Source: Prorocentrum cordatum
Taxonomy: Eukaryota; Sar; Dinophyceae; Prorocentrales; Prorocentraceae
Direction of reading: 5' to 3'
Assembly (NCBI GenBank): GCA_963575745.1
Contig: CAUYUJ010006557.1
Span: 573,501-637,500 of the forward strand
DNA length: 64,000 nucleotides
Shown: positions 9,541 to 21,032 of the stretch, one piece after another
Layout: every line of letters begins with the position of its first letter
Position numbering within the stretch: position 1 is the stretch's first letter
Translations under genes and position numbers: made by a program
The notes under the pieces: generated by a model
Told to the model about the DNA's origin: nothing
Database searches by the model: none
The model's input: the letters and a program-made list of their open reading frames with translations, nothing else

Positions 9541-11800
9541 CCCCCCACCCCCCCATTGGGGGGGTTCAAGCCCCTCCCCCACCGGCGCCGGCGCCGGCGG
9601 CCGCCAGCAGCGCCGACGGCGGGGACGCAGCGACGATGACCAGAGGCAGCCCAAGGGGAGGGGTGGGAGGGTCCAACCCCCCCCCCCCGCGCCAGCGCCG
9701 GCGCCGGCGCTTGCGGTGGCCAGCAGCGCCGACGGCGGGAACGCAGCGACGATTACCAGAGAGGGCCCAGAGGCCGCAGAGGGAACACACACATATCGCC
9801 ATATCGAGCCCTCGCCCCGCAGAAGCCACCGAGAGGCCCTTAGGAAGGTCCACGAGGCTTCACGCATGCTTCTCAGACGCCCTCGAGAAAGGGCATCCAT
9901 TAAAACTCTGACCCGAAGCCCAAACACGGTGGCGGGATGAGCCGAAGGCCACACCACCACCACCACAAACCACAACACCACCACCACCACCACAAACCAC
10001 AACACCACCGCCACCACCACAACCACCACCACCATCACCACAACCACCACAAGCCACAACCACCACAACCACCACCATCACTACAAACCACTGCACAACC
10101 ACAACCAGAAACGCCACCACCACCAGCAACACCAACCCACCACAACCCGCCACAACCCACCGCAACCACCAACAAAGACCACCACACCATTACCGGCACC
10201 ATCACAGCCGCCGCCACCACGACAACCATCACCACAACCCACCACCAGCACCACAAACCACCACGCCACCAACACCACAACAACCACCACTACCACCACC
10301 ACCACCCACCACCCGCCACCCACCAACACCACCAGCACCGCTACCAGCAGCACCACCACCACCATAAAACCACCACGCCACCACCACCACCGCCACCACC
10401 AGTACCACCACCACCGCCACCACCTCAACCCACCACCACCGCCACCAAACCACCACACGACAACCACCTCCACAGACACTACCACAGCCACCACAACAAC
10501 TCACCACCACCACCACAACCCACCACCACCACCACCACAATCTATGACACCACCACGCCACCACCGCCACAACCACCACAACCACCACATCCCACCACAA
10601 CCACCGCCACCACAAACCACCACACCACCACCACCACCGCCACCACCGCCACCACCAGTACCACCTCCACAAACCACCGCCAACGTCACCACCGCCACCA
10701 ACACCACAACCATCACACTACAACCACCACCACCACAACCACCACCACCCCAACAACCCACCAGCACCACAACAAACAACCGCCACACCACCACCAAACC
10801 ACCACCACCACCAAGAACAACCACCAACACAACAACTACCACCGCCACAAACAACGATACCACCACCACCACAACCAGCACCACCGCCACCACCACCACA
10901 ACCCATCACCACCACCACAAACCACCACACCGCCACCACCACCACAACCACCACCACCAGCACCACCCACCACCACAACCACCACCACCACAACAAACCA
11001 CCACCACAACCACAACAACCACCACCACCGCCACCACCACCACCACAACCCGCCACCACCACCGTCACAACCACTACCACCACCACAACCACTACGACAA
11101 ACCACCACACCACCACCGCCACCACCACCACCTTAACCCACCACCACCACCACAACTACCGTCACCACCACCAGAAACCACCACCAGAAACCACCGCACC
11201 ACCACCACCACAACCAACACAACAACCACCACCGCCACCACCACCAACCACCACACCACCACCACCACCACTGCCACCACCAACACCACCACCACGGCCA
11301 CAACCACCACCACCACCACAGCCCACCACCACCACCTCAGAGAGGCCCCAAGAAACAACGGGCGCCCAGGAGGCATCACAAATGCCCTTCAGAGGCCCCC
11401 GAGAGCCCTCCGACGAGATCCCAAGAGGCATCCATCAGGACTCTGACCCAAAACCAGGGCACAGTGGCGGAGCGTCGTCGTCGTCATCGTCGTCGCCGCC
11501 GTCCTCGTCGACGCTCCCCGCCGCCGGCGCCCGCCGCCGCAGGCGCCGGCGCCGGCCCAGAAAAGGAACTCGTCGCCCCCGCCGCCGCCGCCAGCCGCCG
11601 CCGACGCAAGCGCTGGCCCGAGGAAAGGAAGAAAAGGAAACATAGGGAAGGGGGGGGAGGGTTTGAACCCCCCCCCTTCCGTCACAGGAAGAGGGGGGGG
11701 GGGCGGGGGTTGTTCGAACCCCCCCCTCCATGCAGGGGGAGGGGGGATCCGTTTCCACCCCCCCCCCCTCCAAGCGACCACAGAACGCGCACCTTCACAT
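9540..11800. repeat. Composite dispersed repeat, copy A
   Basis: Order of parts: a G-run/TTCAA/C-run module (9,541-9,580), a GC-rich block (9,598-9,658), a shorter variant of that block (to about 9,745), a (CCA)n array (9,951-11,335), a CGTC-rich block (about 11,480-11,540), G-run/TTCGAA/C-run modules (11,650-11,760) and an end block, CCAAGCGACCACAGAACGCG (11,770-11,789). The same parts in the same order occur at 33,660-34,850. The 62-bp block at 9,598 differs from its partner at 34,010 by one base by eye. No protein-coding content. Confidence 0.8.
9951..11335. repeat. (CCA/ACC)n microsatellite, about 1.4 kb
   Basis: Imperfect CCA trinucleotide array with CAA and CCG interruptions. It lies inside composite repeat copy A and is about 2.5 times longer than the array in copy B. 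Frames across it give His/Pro/Thr or Val/Trp/Gly runs, an artefact of the repeat. Confidence 0.95.
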
Positions 11801-13390
11801 AGGTGATACAAGTTCTTGTCCGTCTGATTGTTAACCATCCGATTAATTTCGGTTTGTCAAAATGGTGCTTACGATGCAGCGTGCGTCTCAGTGTCGGATC
11901 GGAACGTTGCTCCCGTCGTTCAGACTGGCGCTCTCGCCCCAGCGCGAGCTCCGAGTCTTGCTTGATTGTGGTCCCCCCCTCATTTCCCCTCCTCCGCGTT
12001 CCCCTGGCCCACTTTCCCTCCCGCCCCTTCCACACCAATCCCTGCTCCTGCTCGCCCAAGCGCGGGCCACCGTTCTGAATCCGAGTCTTTCTTCATCGTC
12101 ACCCCCACATTTCTCCTCGTCCCCCTTCCCCTGGTCCTCTTTTTCCTCCCGTTCCTTCCGCTTTAGTTGCTGCTGCTGCTGCTATTTGTCCTCATTATTT
12201 TCCTCCCGCTCATCCTCCTGCTTACCCGCCACCTCCTCCACCTCCTCATGTGCACGCAACTCCCCTTCTTCCGATTGCGCATCACACGAAGTGGTCTGTC
12301 TGAAGGAGTCGCAGGTCGGCTATGACACCCGTCCGGATAGAAACAAATCAGCGCCATGGGCAGGGATGGGAGGAAGGGACAGGACGTCAGACGAGGCGCG
12401 AGCGCACCTGGCTTTCCTCTCCTCTCTCCTCCCCTCCACCTTCCCTTCTCCATCCTGCTGCGACTGTTGCTTCTCGTCATTTCTCTCGTCTCCTCATTCT
12501 TTCTCATCCCCCTACTCCTTCCACCGTCTCGTCCTCCCCCTCTCCCCCCCACCAGCCCAAGGTGATCCCCCACACGGGACCGGCGCTCCCGCAACTGGTG
12601 TGCCGGGACCCCGCAACTGGCTCAGGGCTCCCGGGGGGGGAGGCGTCGACTCGCCGATGCATCGGCGAGAGGCCCGCAATCGTGAAAACGCGCGTTCTTG
12701 GGCGGGGAAGGGAGCATCCCGGGCCCCCATCGGCGAGGAGTGGGCCATCGGAGGTCGAGGCTCCCCCCCCCCTGGGCCGGTCCCCCCCCCTCCTCCTCTT
12801 GAGCTCCGGCGTTGCAGGAGCGATCCGCGAGGGTCCCGGGGCCCAAGACGTGAGGAAATCGGGCTGGGGGGGGGGGCGGCGCTGACCCAAGAGCTCCGCG
12901 CGGGCCTCCAGCAGCTCATGCTCATTGCTGCATTCGACCTGTGTCTCGCACACGTGTCGCATGCCTGGAGGTTCCCGAGCAGGCCGATGGAGCGGTCGCG
13001 GAGGGACGAGCAGACGAGCACCCCACAGCAGAGCGCAGGCACATCAAGGCACAGCATGGCACCAGCCTCGCCGCGCCGCTGTGAGAACAGCTATAACCCT
13101 TTCACGTCACACTGGCACCGCAGGGACGACCCATAACGATGTCGCGGAACGATCCACAACGAACATTACACCAGAGAAAAACCCAAATCAGTGGATGGTT
13201 TGATCGATGAGGAGATCGACCAGGAACCCGGGAACGGGGAACCCACCGAAGCCGGCCCGGGACCAATAACCAGGAACTCGTAAACCCGGAACCAGGAACC
13301 TGGGCACCCAACCGGCCACCAAAATCGGCGGGACAATTTCGCCAAATCTTTCGATTTCCGCTAGGACCCCTTCAGTGCAATCAGTGATTG
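11800..13390. other. Intergenic DNA with G- and C-runs, no recognisable gene
   Basis: Contains a CT-rich stretch (about 12,090-12,600), several G8/C8 runs and the palindrome at 12,650. The heptamer ACGATCC appears at 13,146, before the minisatellite proper. The open frames are compositionally biased and show no family signature. Confidence 0.5.
12650..12669. repeat. 20-bp perfect palindrome, TCGCCGAT-NN-ATCGGCGA family
   Basis: CTCGCCGATGCATCGGCGAG is self-complementary. The same 8-bp arms around a 2-bp centre recur at 21,014-21,031 and 62,738-62,755. Confidence 0.8.
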
Positions 13391-13394
13391 TGGA

Positions 13395-13665
13395 ACGTCG
13401 CAGAACGATCCATAACGAACAACAACGTAAAACGATCCAGAACAATGTCGACTAACGATGGCACGAACAAAAACGTAGAGAACGACCCACAACAATGTCG
13501 AGGCATAACGAAAAAACGTAGCACGATCCAGAGCAATGCCAAATAACAATGCCACGAACAAAAACGCAGAACGACCCACAACAATGTCGAGGCGGAACGG
13601 AAAAAACGTAGAACGATCCAGAACAATGCCGAAGAACGATGGCACGAACAGAAACGCAGAGAGAG
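13395..13665. repeat. Minisatellite, 90-91 bp period, about three units
   Basis: Units start with ACGATCCAG at 13,432, 13,523 and 13,613. Each contains CACGAACA..AACGC/TAG followed by ACGACCCACAACAATGTCGAG, then GGAAAAAACGTAG or a variant. A partial unit precedes the first. Minus-strand frames translate it as repeated hydrophobic segments; this looks like a by-product of the repeat. Confidence 0.8.
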
Positions 13666-14460
13666 AGAGAGACCCGCGGCAGCGTCGAGGCGCCGAGGCC
13701 AGCTCGCCTTGCGCGTCACGAACGCGGAAGGGTTCCTCACCTCTGGCCCGATGGATCCTGCGGGCAGTATGCGTACAGTCATCGGCCATCTTAGGAACGA
13801 AAAGAAGGAACGAAGCTCCCTGTTTTCCCAAGGGGTAACGCATAAGGAACAAAACATAAGAAATAGCGCATAAGGAACGATAAACGACCGAGCCCCTTTT
13901 GAAAAACTAAGTGTTCCTTAGTCAAGCCGCTCACTGTACGTTGCGTGCCAAGGTGGCAACACGGGGTCGGACTGGTAAATCGCTACCGTGGCCTGAAGAC
14001 GAGTAATATACCTCCCTTTCCGCTCCTCGATCCTCCGCCACCTTTCTCAGCTAGCTCTTGCATCCTCCTCCGCACCTCCTCCTCCTCCTCCTCCTCCCTC
14101 GCAGATCGCCGTGCGCCAGCAGCGCCTCCTCTAATATGACAGGTCCTGCCAAACTCTGGAGCAATATATCTAGTGCATGGGGACGCTGTGACGCTGCCAG
14201 CGAGTCGCACTCTCCTACATCTCCAGCGTGCGAACGTATCGAGCGAAGACGACACAGCGAATTGTAGGGAAGCACGAGCCACGCGTTCCCACGATACCGT
14301 AATCTACATCGCCGTTGCTTGCATCGCCGTTAGCGTGTCTACGGTCTGAGCCCAGGGACAACAGAAACAGCCGCGCGTTTCGACAAAATATTCTGGGTGG
14401 CCCTTGCAGTCCGCCCCGCAGGCCTCCATTGGCGCAGTTGCGGAACTTGCCACACGCCTC
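13666..14460. other. Intergenic DNA, no recognisable gene
   Basis: Includes several AAGGAAC words (13,790-13,890) also seen near 34,855, and a short (TCC)n stretch at about 14,070-14,100. No coding signature. Confidence 0.5.
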
Positions 14461-14718
14461 CGCCTCCTCCTCCTCCTCCTCCTCCTCCGCCTCCTCCTCT
14501 TCCTCCTCCTCCTCCTCCTCCCTCCTCCTCCTCCTCCTCCTCCTCCTCCTCCTCCTCCTCCTCCTCCTCCTCCTCCTCCTCCTCCTCTCCTCCTCCTCCT
14601 CCTCCTCCTCCTCCTCCTCCTCCTCCTCCTCCTCCTCCTCCTCCTCCTCCTCCTCCTCCTCCTCCTCCTCCTCCTCCTCCTCCTCCTCCTCCTCCTCCTC
14701 CTCCTCCTCCTCCTCCTC

Positions 14719-14750
<32 letters not shown>

Positions 14751-14776
14751 TCCTCCTCCTCCTCCTCCTCCTCCTC
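14461..14776. repeat. (TCC)n microsatellite, about 315 bp
   Basis: Almost pure TCC repeat with a few CTT and CCC interruptions. All six frames are open across it, giving poly-Ser, poly-Leu, poly-Pro, poly-Glu, poly-Arg and poly-Gly. Confidence 0.97.
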
Positions 14777-16335
14777 TGGACGCGTTGTCCCACGGAAAAA
14801 CAACGGCATCATGGAGCCCGGCGGATTGCACTGCGAATGCGAATTGCAGCTCTTGCGCTTCCATGGAGAACAAAATTGAGGCACGGCCTCGGCCCAGGAG
14901 AAGGATGACGGTAAAACCCTGCCCGATCAGGCCGTCCGTATACGCATGAGGAGGGGGCCGGATAAGAAGGCGAGAGGTGGAAAGAACTGTAAGTGCAGAT
15001 GGGGATGGGCAAGCTAGGCGCGCTCACGCCACATCTGAATTGTTGTCCGCCCGCCGCCCCTGTCTCGATTAAGCTCCAGTTTCCCAATCCCCACTGCCAA
15101 TCTCATGCCCACAAACCCCACCCCCACAACCCCAACAACCGCTCGCACTCTTGTCGCTGACCAATTCAGTACCAAACCTCGCCCCCACTCCAAACAACCC
15201 TCATGGCATATACATATATATATACACATATACATATATATCAAATGAGGAGGACATGACGGCCGTCGTGCTTTGTACCCACCCCTCCCCCGCCCATCCC
15301 CCACCTCAACCCTAAATCCCCCCCATACCCATCCGTGTCCTAATCCCCGCCTGCTCGGTCCGAACCCCTACTCCCAACTCCACCCTTGTCACTTCTCCCC
15401 GAAACCACGTCCACCTCCCACCACCCGACCAACTCTCCAAACAACAACAACAACGGCCATGTCCTATGATTTCCTTCGCGCAATGCTCTGGGGCCTTCGA
15501 CAAGAAGTCGGCACTCACCTGCCGGCCGCGGTCGATCGGCACCCCCTGCTCCCGCGCTAATCTTGCTCCTGCCCCATCCTCCTCCTCCTCCTCCTCCTCC
15601 TCCTCCTCCTCCACCTCCTCCAACCCTCGCAGACTCCTACGAAACAACGCGTCGCCCCTGCTTCGCTATAGCCGTGCCAAGCTACAGCGTTGCGATGAAA
15701 CTTCCACAAGGTGGGGGTGGGAGGCGAAGCCTAAAGAATGGGGGAAGAAAGGGCGATGTGGGGCGGCGTACCGCCAGGATGTTCGTTGTTCGGGCCATCA
15801 CTCGTACCGCAAATGGCCGTTCGGGATGATCCTGGCACTCCCGGCATGTCCTCGGCGAGGCGCAGCTGCCAGAACGCACCGCGAGAACCGACGAACACTG
15901 CCGACCTGCAGCGCCCAGAGGCGGCTCGAGAGCCCCCCCCCCGAAGGCCCCAAAGACGGCGCAATAAGCCTCCCCAGACGGCCCCAAGGGGCCACCCCGA
16001 CCTGCCCCGAGAGTGCCACGGACGGGGCAGGCGAGGGAGCCGCCTCCCCCAGGCTGGCTCCCCCAAAGGCCGCGAAGGGGTTCTCCGAAAGAAGCCTCCA
16101 CGACCCAAGCACAACCGCGTGAGGATGGCCGATGGCCGAAGGCCACTGGACGTCTGACCTTGCGGGGAAGAATGCTGAACAATCGTGGGTCGAGCGACGG
16201 CAGCATGCATCGTGACTGCGGCGACTGCGATGTCCTTGTGTAACTTCGGGGCCCCGCAAGCGGCGCCATCACACCGCCCTGCTATGCCAAGGCCATGGCC
16301 CCTGCCCCGTTCGCTAGACACTCTTTCTTTCGTTC
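14777..16335. other. Intergenic DNA with small microsatellites
   Basis: Holds an alternating TA-rich stretch (about 15,208-15,242) and a (TCC)n tract (about 15,575-15,617). No protein family or RNA gene recognised. Confidence 0.5.
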
Positions 16336-16392
16336 TATCTCTCTCTCTCTCTCTTTCTTTGTGTTTTCTCTCTCTCTCTCTCTCTCTCTGCG
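16336..16392. repeat. (CT)n microsatellite
   Basis: CT dinucleotide repeat with one TTTCTTTGTGTTT interruption. A related (GA)n stretch lies at about 16,808-16,826. Confidence 0.9.
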
Positions 16393-17043
16393 TATCGGCC
16401 GTACCCCTGCGGCTACCCTTCTCTTCTACACACCTAGAAACGGGACTGATGTCCCGATGCGACTCGCCAGACACTCGCCTGGCCCGCCGTGATTGCCTGC
16501 AGCGCCCGACAGCCCAAACGGGTGACTGCATCGAAGGAATGCCCCACAGATGAGCCAGAATCCTACGCGACCCTGCGCGATTGGATCCCCCAGGGACACG
16601 TGCTTCGAAAAACCCGCGACTACAACCCAAAGAGGCGACGAACAAACGTGCAGTGGACCGTGGCAGGGTCGCTAGGAGACTAGCGATGCGCATCGATCCC
16701 TGCAGCCCACAGCAAAAATCCCCATATCCAAACGGACCGGCATTGAAAAGAGCCAGCAAGTTGTCTCAAACCGCGCGTGCTCAACAATCAGGTGGGAGGA
16801 AGAGGGGAAGAGAGAGAGAGAGAGACAGAACAAGGAAGGAGACAGCAAGTTCAACCAAACCCAGCTCCTGTGAAGGTGATGGGAAGAAACACCCAACTCT
16901 TCTGTTGTGCTGCCGTAGTTGACCTCTCCTCCTAATCAGGCATTGCACTCCCTTCAGTGGCCCCTCGGACTCGATGTCTCACACACGCGCTCGCGATTCC
17001 CGCACCTCCTCCTCCTCCTCCCTCCCCTCCTCCCTCCTCCGCC
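16393..17043. other. Intergenic DNA ending in a (TCC)n tract
   Basis: No gene seen. The (TCC)n at about 17,006-17,040 forms the left border of LINE B homology, as a CT-rich tract borders the right end of LINE A. Confidence 0.5.
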
Positions 17044-17463
17044 ATGAGCAACGCACAGGTGCTTGGCAATGTTTCAAGGCCGTCTTTGGACATGTGCTTG
17101 ACCGCCCATCGTTTACGCCTATTCGGCCGCCTGCTTTGCAATGGCCCCTTCCATCTCATGGCACTAGCGGGAACTGTGTACTGTGAAACCCCACCTACCC
17201 AGCATTCATGGGTCAGACAGGTGGTGGAGGATCTTATGTGGCTTCGCAAGTCTTCTAAAATCGTGCAAGAATTGACAGCCCCTCGGGAAGATCTAAGCCC
17301 ATGGGAAGCTTTTGTCCGCCGCTCTTTACTCAAATGGAAGCGGCTGATCCGTGCTGCTCTCACAAGTGCTGTTGCTCATCACCGCCGCAACATCTTGGCC
17401 GAGACCGCCAAGGACGCGATGTTTCAGGTGCTATACGATGCTGGTGTTCCCAGACCCGTCTGA
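17044..17463 (+). pseudogene. LINE B RT C-terminal fragment
   Basis: The frame begins at the (TCC)n border and includes an ATG at 17,044, but this is a truncation point rather than a true start. It encodes LTAHRLRLFGRLLCNGP, HSWVRQVVEDLMWLRK, WEAFVRRSLLKWKRLI and MFQVLYDAGVPRP. These line up with LINE A 6,260-6,650 with the same spacing of hydrophobic and basic residues. It stops at TGA 17,461, and the finger region continues in the next frame. Confidence 0.75.
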
Positions 17464-17917
17464 CCCCCTACACCCTCTGCGTGCTCAAGAGGCTCCCCGG
17501 TATCAGTGCTTATGGTGTCCTACAGAGTTTTTTATGATACGTGGCCTCCGTCAATATATTGCCTACATGCACCGTTCCCAAGCAGATATCATACGTAATG
17601 CACTTGGGCCTGGCACCTCTAGCACCTACTGTCACATGGTATTCGCCAAGATTCGTGGTCTTGTGGAGCACCTAACTAAGGATTCTCCTGTTTGTGCCGT
17701 GGCAGTTCTAGCGCACGGTCCTGGCATCAATGCTGACGCAGTTGCTCTGCTGAACGAGAAGGCTGCGGCGGACGCAGTGGCACACCGCAAGGCAGGTCTT
17801 GGTAGATGGCGCCACGAGCATCCAGCCTTCGAGGGTCCCCCGAGCAGGCCAGCTACTGGCTTCGAGCAGCAGGTTCTCCCTCTTCTGAGCGTTTCTGAGG
17901 CCCGTTCCCTTATTTGA
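17455..17917 (+). pseudogene. LINE B C2H2-like zinc-finger region
   Basis: RYQCLWCPTEFFMIRGLRQY then IAYMH gives a C-x2-C...H-like finger. TYCHMVFAKIRGLVEHL then TKDSPVC gives a second, altered one in which the C-x2-C of LINE A has become C-H, so zinc binding may be lost. AHRKAGLGRWRHEHPAF matches LINE A. The region ends in LLSVSEARSLI, equivalent to LINE A LFSESEAKELL. It stops at TGA 17,915-17,917. Confidence 0.6.
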
Positions 17918-18084
17918 GTCTGGCTACGTTTTCACCGACGACGCCGTCATGGCCACAGTTGCCCTTTCTGGCCCTGAGCCGGCCGAATCGTTGGCTACTG
18001 CCGGCCCCGAGACCCTGGATGACCGTTTCTGGCCGTTCAGGCCACAGGATTTCCAAGGCGTCGCCGCGCTCGGTCTGCCCTACA

Positions 18085-19445
18085 AAATCCGACGTTATGC
18101 CAGTTTTATTTTGAACCTTTTTCTCTGGTATGAGGCGCTCTGGAGACATACCATGGGATCTCGAATTTGCTCATGCCGCCCCCAGTTTCGATTTGTACTG
18201 TTTGTCTCTCGATATTGATATCGACGCGACTCGCGGAGATTTGATCTGCGAAAGCGCTCTCGAAGTCTGGGTCGAGCACATTCGAGCTAGGAGGATGTTC
18301 AACTCGGGCGGGGGCCCCCCTTGCGAGACTTGGACGGCTGCGAGGTGGTACGAAGGGGGCCCCCCGCCACTCAGGACGACCTCGCGCGTTTGGGGAATTC
18401 CCGACTGCGCTCCCAGGCAAGGGGAGCTGCTCCGGGTCGGCGCTCAGCTGCTTTTCGCCCTTGTCGCCCTCCTTTCCGAACAGTTGCGTGCTGGCACGGC
18501 GGGGTGGGGAGAGCACCCCATACCCTCCGACTGGCTCTCCCATGATCCCGCCTCCTTCCGTTGGCCCGGCTCATTGCGTTAGTTTCTGCTGCCCATTCGA
18601 GTGCTGCGGATTTTGACCAGTGCGAACACGTGGCCCCCGCCACCGATTTGTCCTCGGTCGGTAGAGCGCCCACTCGCATCATCGGTATACAATGCCAGAG
18701 TTACAAGCACAGTTGAAGTTCACTCCTGGAGGTGGCCGATGTTCCCATGGACGATCTGTTCACATGACTCTGCTCGGCAAAGGTAGGCAACAGCGTTTCA
18801 CAACAGCTTGCAAAAAAGGTTTACCCTGTTGGCCTTTGTCAGGCCATTGCCCGTGCTGCTTTTCCTCGGTCATGTCTGTGCTTCCCAGTCCCGATGAGGA
18901 CCCGGATGGTGTTTGCCAGCCTGACTCCGAGGAAGTCTTAGAAGGTCTCAAGCTATGCTATGTTCCTAGGAGCGAGGAGCCGACAAGCGTTTCCTGGTCC
19001 TCGCAGGAAGGTGGATCCCGAATCTGACAGGTAGATTCGCGAACCTGATGAGTAACCTTGCGCTGAGGCCAGTGTGACCTCAGATCCCAGTCCTGCTCCG
19101 AGGCCCGATGAGCAGGACTGCAGAGATGCGGATGACGAGCGGGCTGATCTTGATATGCAGAACGTGGTTGCTGCGGCCCTTTTGGCCAGCCCCGCTCACC
19201 CTTCTCCTTGCGCTCCCCTCGACCCGTCGTCGACGCCGTCGTTTGTCCCTCCTCCCCCTCCTCCTCCTCCCCCTGCCTTGACCTAGGAGCAACGCTCTCG
19301 GATCGAGGCTAACAGGCGCGAGGCCCGCGCCAGGCGGGAGCGTCGCAAGAGTCTCGAGCATGCTGCCAGCGCTCCGTGGACTGCCAGCCCAGGTCTCCTG
19401 GGCTCCTTCCTCTTCGAGGAGGCCCCCGCGGGGGGGGGAGGCCCC
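18085..19445 (+). pseudogene. LINE B cytosine-methyltransferase-like domain and tail
   Basis: SFILNLF (about 18,100) corresponds to LINE A FVLNLF; a frameshift at about 18,125 removes the following SG. The next frame (18,130-18,582) carries MRRSGDI, LSLDIDIDATRGDL, IRARRMFNSGGGPPCETW with TAARW, GGPPPLRT and AGTAGWGEHPIP. After a second frameshift (about 18,570) come AADFDQC, VGRAPTRIIGI and, in another frame, GRCSHGRSVH. The tail EQRSRIEANRREARARRERR, then APWTA (19,287-19,400), matches that of LINE A. The putative nucleophile in PPC is conserved. The ENV-like position is GWGEHP here against GWIEHP in LINE A. No polypeptide now covers the whole domain. Confidence 0.65.
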
Positions 19446-19934
19446 CCGATCTGTTGCGTTCCGGGGGCTAAGTTAGGCCAGGCGGTGGCGTAGGCGGTGG
19501 ATCCTCGTGTGATCCAGTGCGCCACCCGCCTGGTCCTCCGTCCTCACCCATCGAGCACGCTCCTCGCGAAGCCGCGCGCGCGCGTCGCATCATCACCTCC
19601 CTCCTCGTCTAGGGAACCTCAAGTTATGATACCGCTACTCCCCAGACCTCTCCTGGTGTGCGTTCTGACCAGAATTTCGAGGCAAATCCAGCGGTGGCGA
19701 CGAAGGCCTCCAAGGATGACGAAACATAGGAAAACGGGCGAAGGGTAGGGGTATGGGTACCTCTTCCTCCTCTGACCTCCCTCCTCTTCTCTCCCCACGC
19801 CACCTCCCCCTTCTGGCCCCCGGAGGTCCCCGCGATGGGGCCCCAGAGGGCTCCCCGAGGAGCCTCTGGAGGCCTGCTCCTCCGATCCTCTGGGCCCCTG
19901 CTCCTCCGATCCGCCCTCCCCTTCGGGCGGTGGT
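19446..19934. other. Intergenic DNA, no recognisable gene
   Basis: GC-rich sequence with a G9 run near 19,430; no coding or RNA signature. Confidence 0.45.
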
Positions 19935-20220
19935 AATGTCGTCCTCCTCCTCCTTCTCCTCCTCCTCCTCATTCCCCCCCCTCTCTTCCTCCGCCTCCTC
20001 CTCCTCCGCCTCCTCCTCCACCTCCTCCTCCTCCTCCCCTTCTTCTTATTATATTATTCGTCGTAGTAGTATTAATAGTATTATGATGTTTATTATTACC
20101 ATTATTTCTCTTCCTCCTCCTCATCCTCCTCCTCCTCCTCCTCCTCCTCCTCCTCTTGCTCCTCCTCCTCCTCCTCCTCCTCTTCCTCCTCTTCCTCCTC
20201 TTCCTCCCCCTCCTCCTCGC
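19935..20220. repeat. (TCC)n microsatellite split by an AT-rich ATT/TAG stretch
   Basis: TCC repeats flank a short AT-rich insert (about 20,041-20,110) with TTATTA and GTAGTAGTATTAATAG, unlike the surrounding composition. Confidence 0.85.
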
Positions 20221-21012
20221 GACTTCAATGGAGGGTGAAGGAAGACAAGGGCCCTGGAGGGCCTCTTAGTGCCCCCTTCTGGAGCCAGTTGGTGCCATTT
20301 GGGCCACCCCCTCATTACCACCCGCCAGAGATCCGCCCTCCCCGCCCTCCTGGCTCCTGGCTCTCCAGGTCGGCGGCTGCGAGAGGTAATCCCTGGCCAA
20401 AGGTGCCCGCAGCTTCTCGCTTCATTGTGGAGGCCCTGGCGCCGCCGTGGCCTCGTGAGGGGTGCTCTGGAGGCCGTGGGGGCCTCCTTGGGAATTCTGG
20501 GGGCACCTTGGGTCAGGGGCACGTCTAGCAACACCCGACCAGAGAGCAGCGTCAGGGGGGGGGGGGGGGCGGCGGCGGCGGCGGCTCGCATTCGCCTGCT
20601 GATGAGAGTCAGACTTTGGCGGCGCGCAGAGGGGGTAGGGTGAGGGGGGAAAGGCTTTTCAGGAGGCTGCTTCTTGGAAGGCGCAGGCCTAACATCTTTA
20701 GCACTCCAGAGAGGGCCCGCGCCTTCTAGGAATAAGGGGTGCTTCCAAGAAGCCTTCCCCCCTCCGCCTACCCCCCTCTGCGCGTGGCCGACTTCTGGGG
20801 GTCAGTATCATAAGAAAATACGCCCTAGGCCAAGACTTCCAAGAGGAGGTTCCCAGGAATGTGCAAGGAACTAGCTTTTGAGAAAAGCACGGCCCCGAGC
20901 AAGAAAAACCGAAGGAATTGAGCTCACCTTTTCCTGACCCCTAGAATGCTGACCCCCGCTGGCAGGCGAAGGAATTTGAGGAGGGGAAGCATCGACCTGG
21001 AATCGGCGATAC

Positions 21013-21032
21013 GTCGCCGATAGATCGGCGAC
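21013..21032. repeat. Palindrome TCGCCGAT-AG-ATCGGCGA
   Basis: Second occurrence of the 8-bp arm, 2-bp centre palindrome; partial arms (ATCGGCGAT, GATAGGCGATC) surround it from 21,001 to about 21,105. Confidence 0.75.

Larger units (their letters stand above)
17044..19445 (+). mobile_element. LINE copy B, 5'-truncated member of the LINE A family
   Basis: Collinear protein homology to LINE A from the RT tail to the end: HRLRLFGRLL, GVPRP, YQCLWC finger, GLGRWR, LSLDIDID, GPPCETWTAARW, GWGEHPIP, ADFDQC, GRAPTRIIGI and a basic tail ending APWTA..GSFLFEE. The upstream RT, nuclease, RNase H and ORF1 are absent, as in a typical 5'-truncated LINE insertion. Frames change at about 17,455, 17,930, 18,125 and 18,570. 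The two copies are clearly diverged, so B is not a recent copy of A. Confidence 0.85.

Noticed and set aside
9937-11446. Long open frames of His/Pro/Thr on the + strand and Val/Trp/Gly on the - strand
   Set aside because: Produced by the (CCA)n array, which lacks stop codons in several frames; no start context, domain or non-repeat sequence.
14215-14949. Six-frame open reading across the (TCC)n tract, including poly-Glu/Arg proteins of about 190 residues
   Set aside because: Homopolymer-like translation of a trinucleotide repeat.
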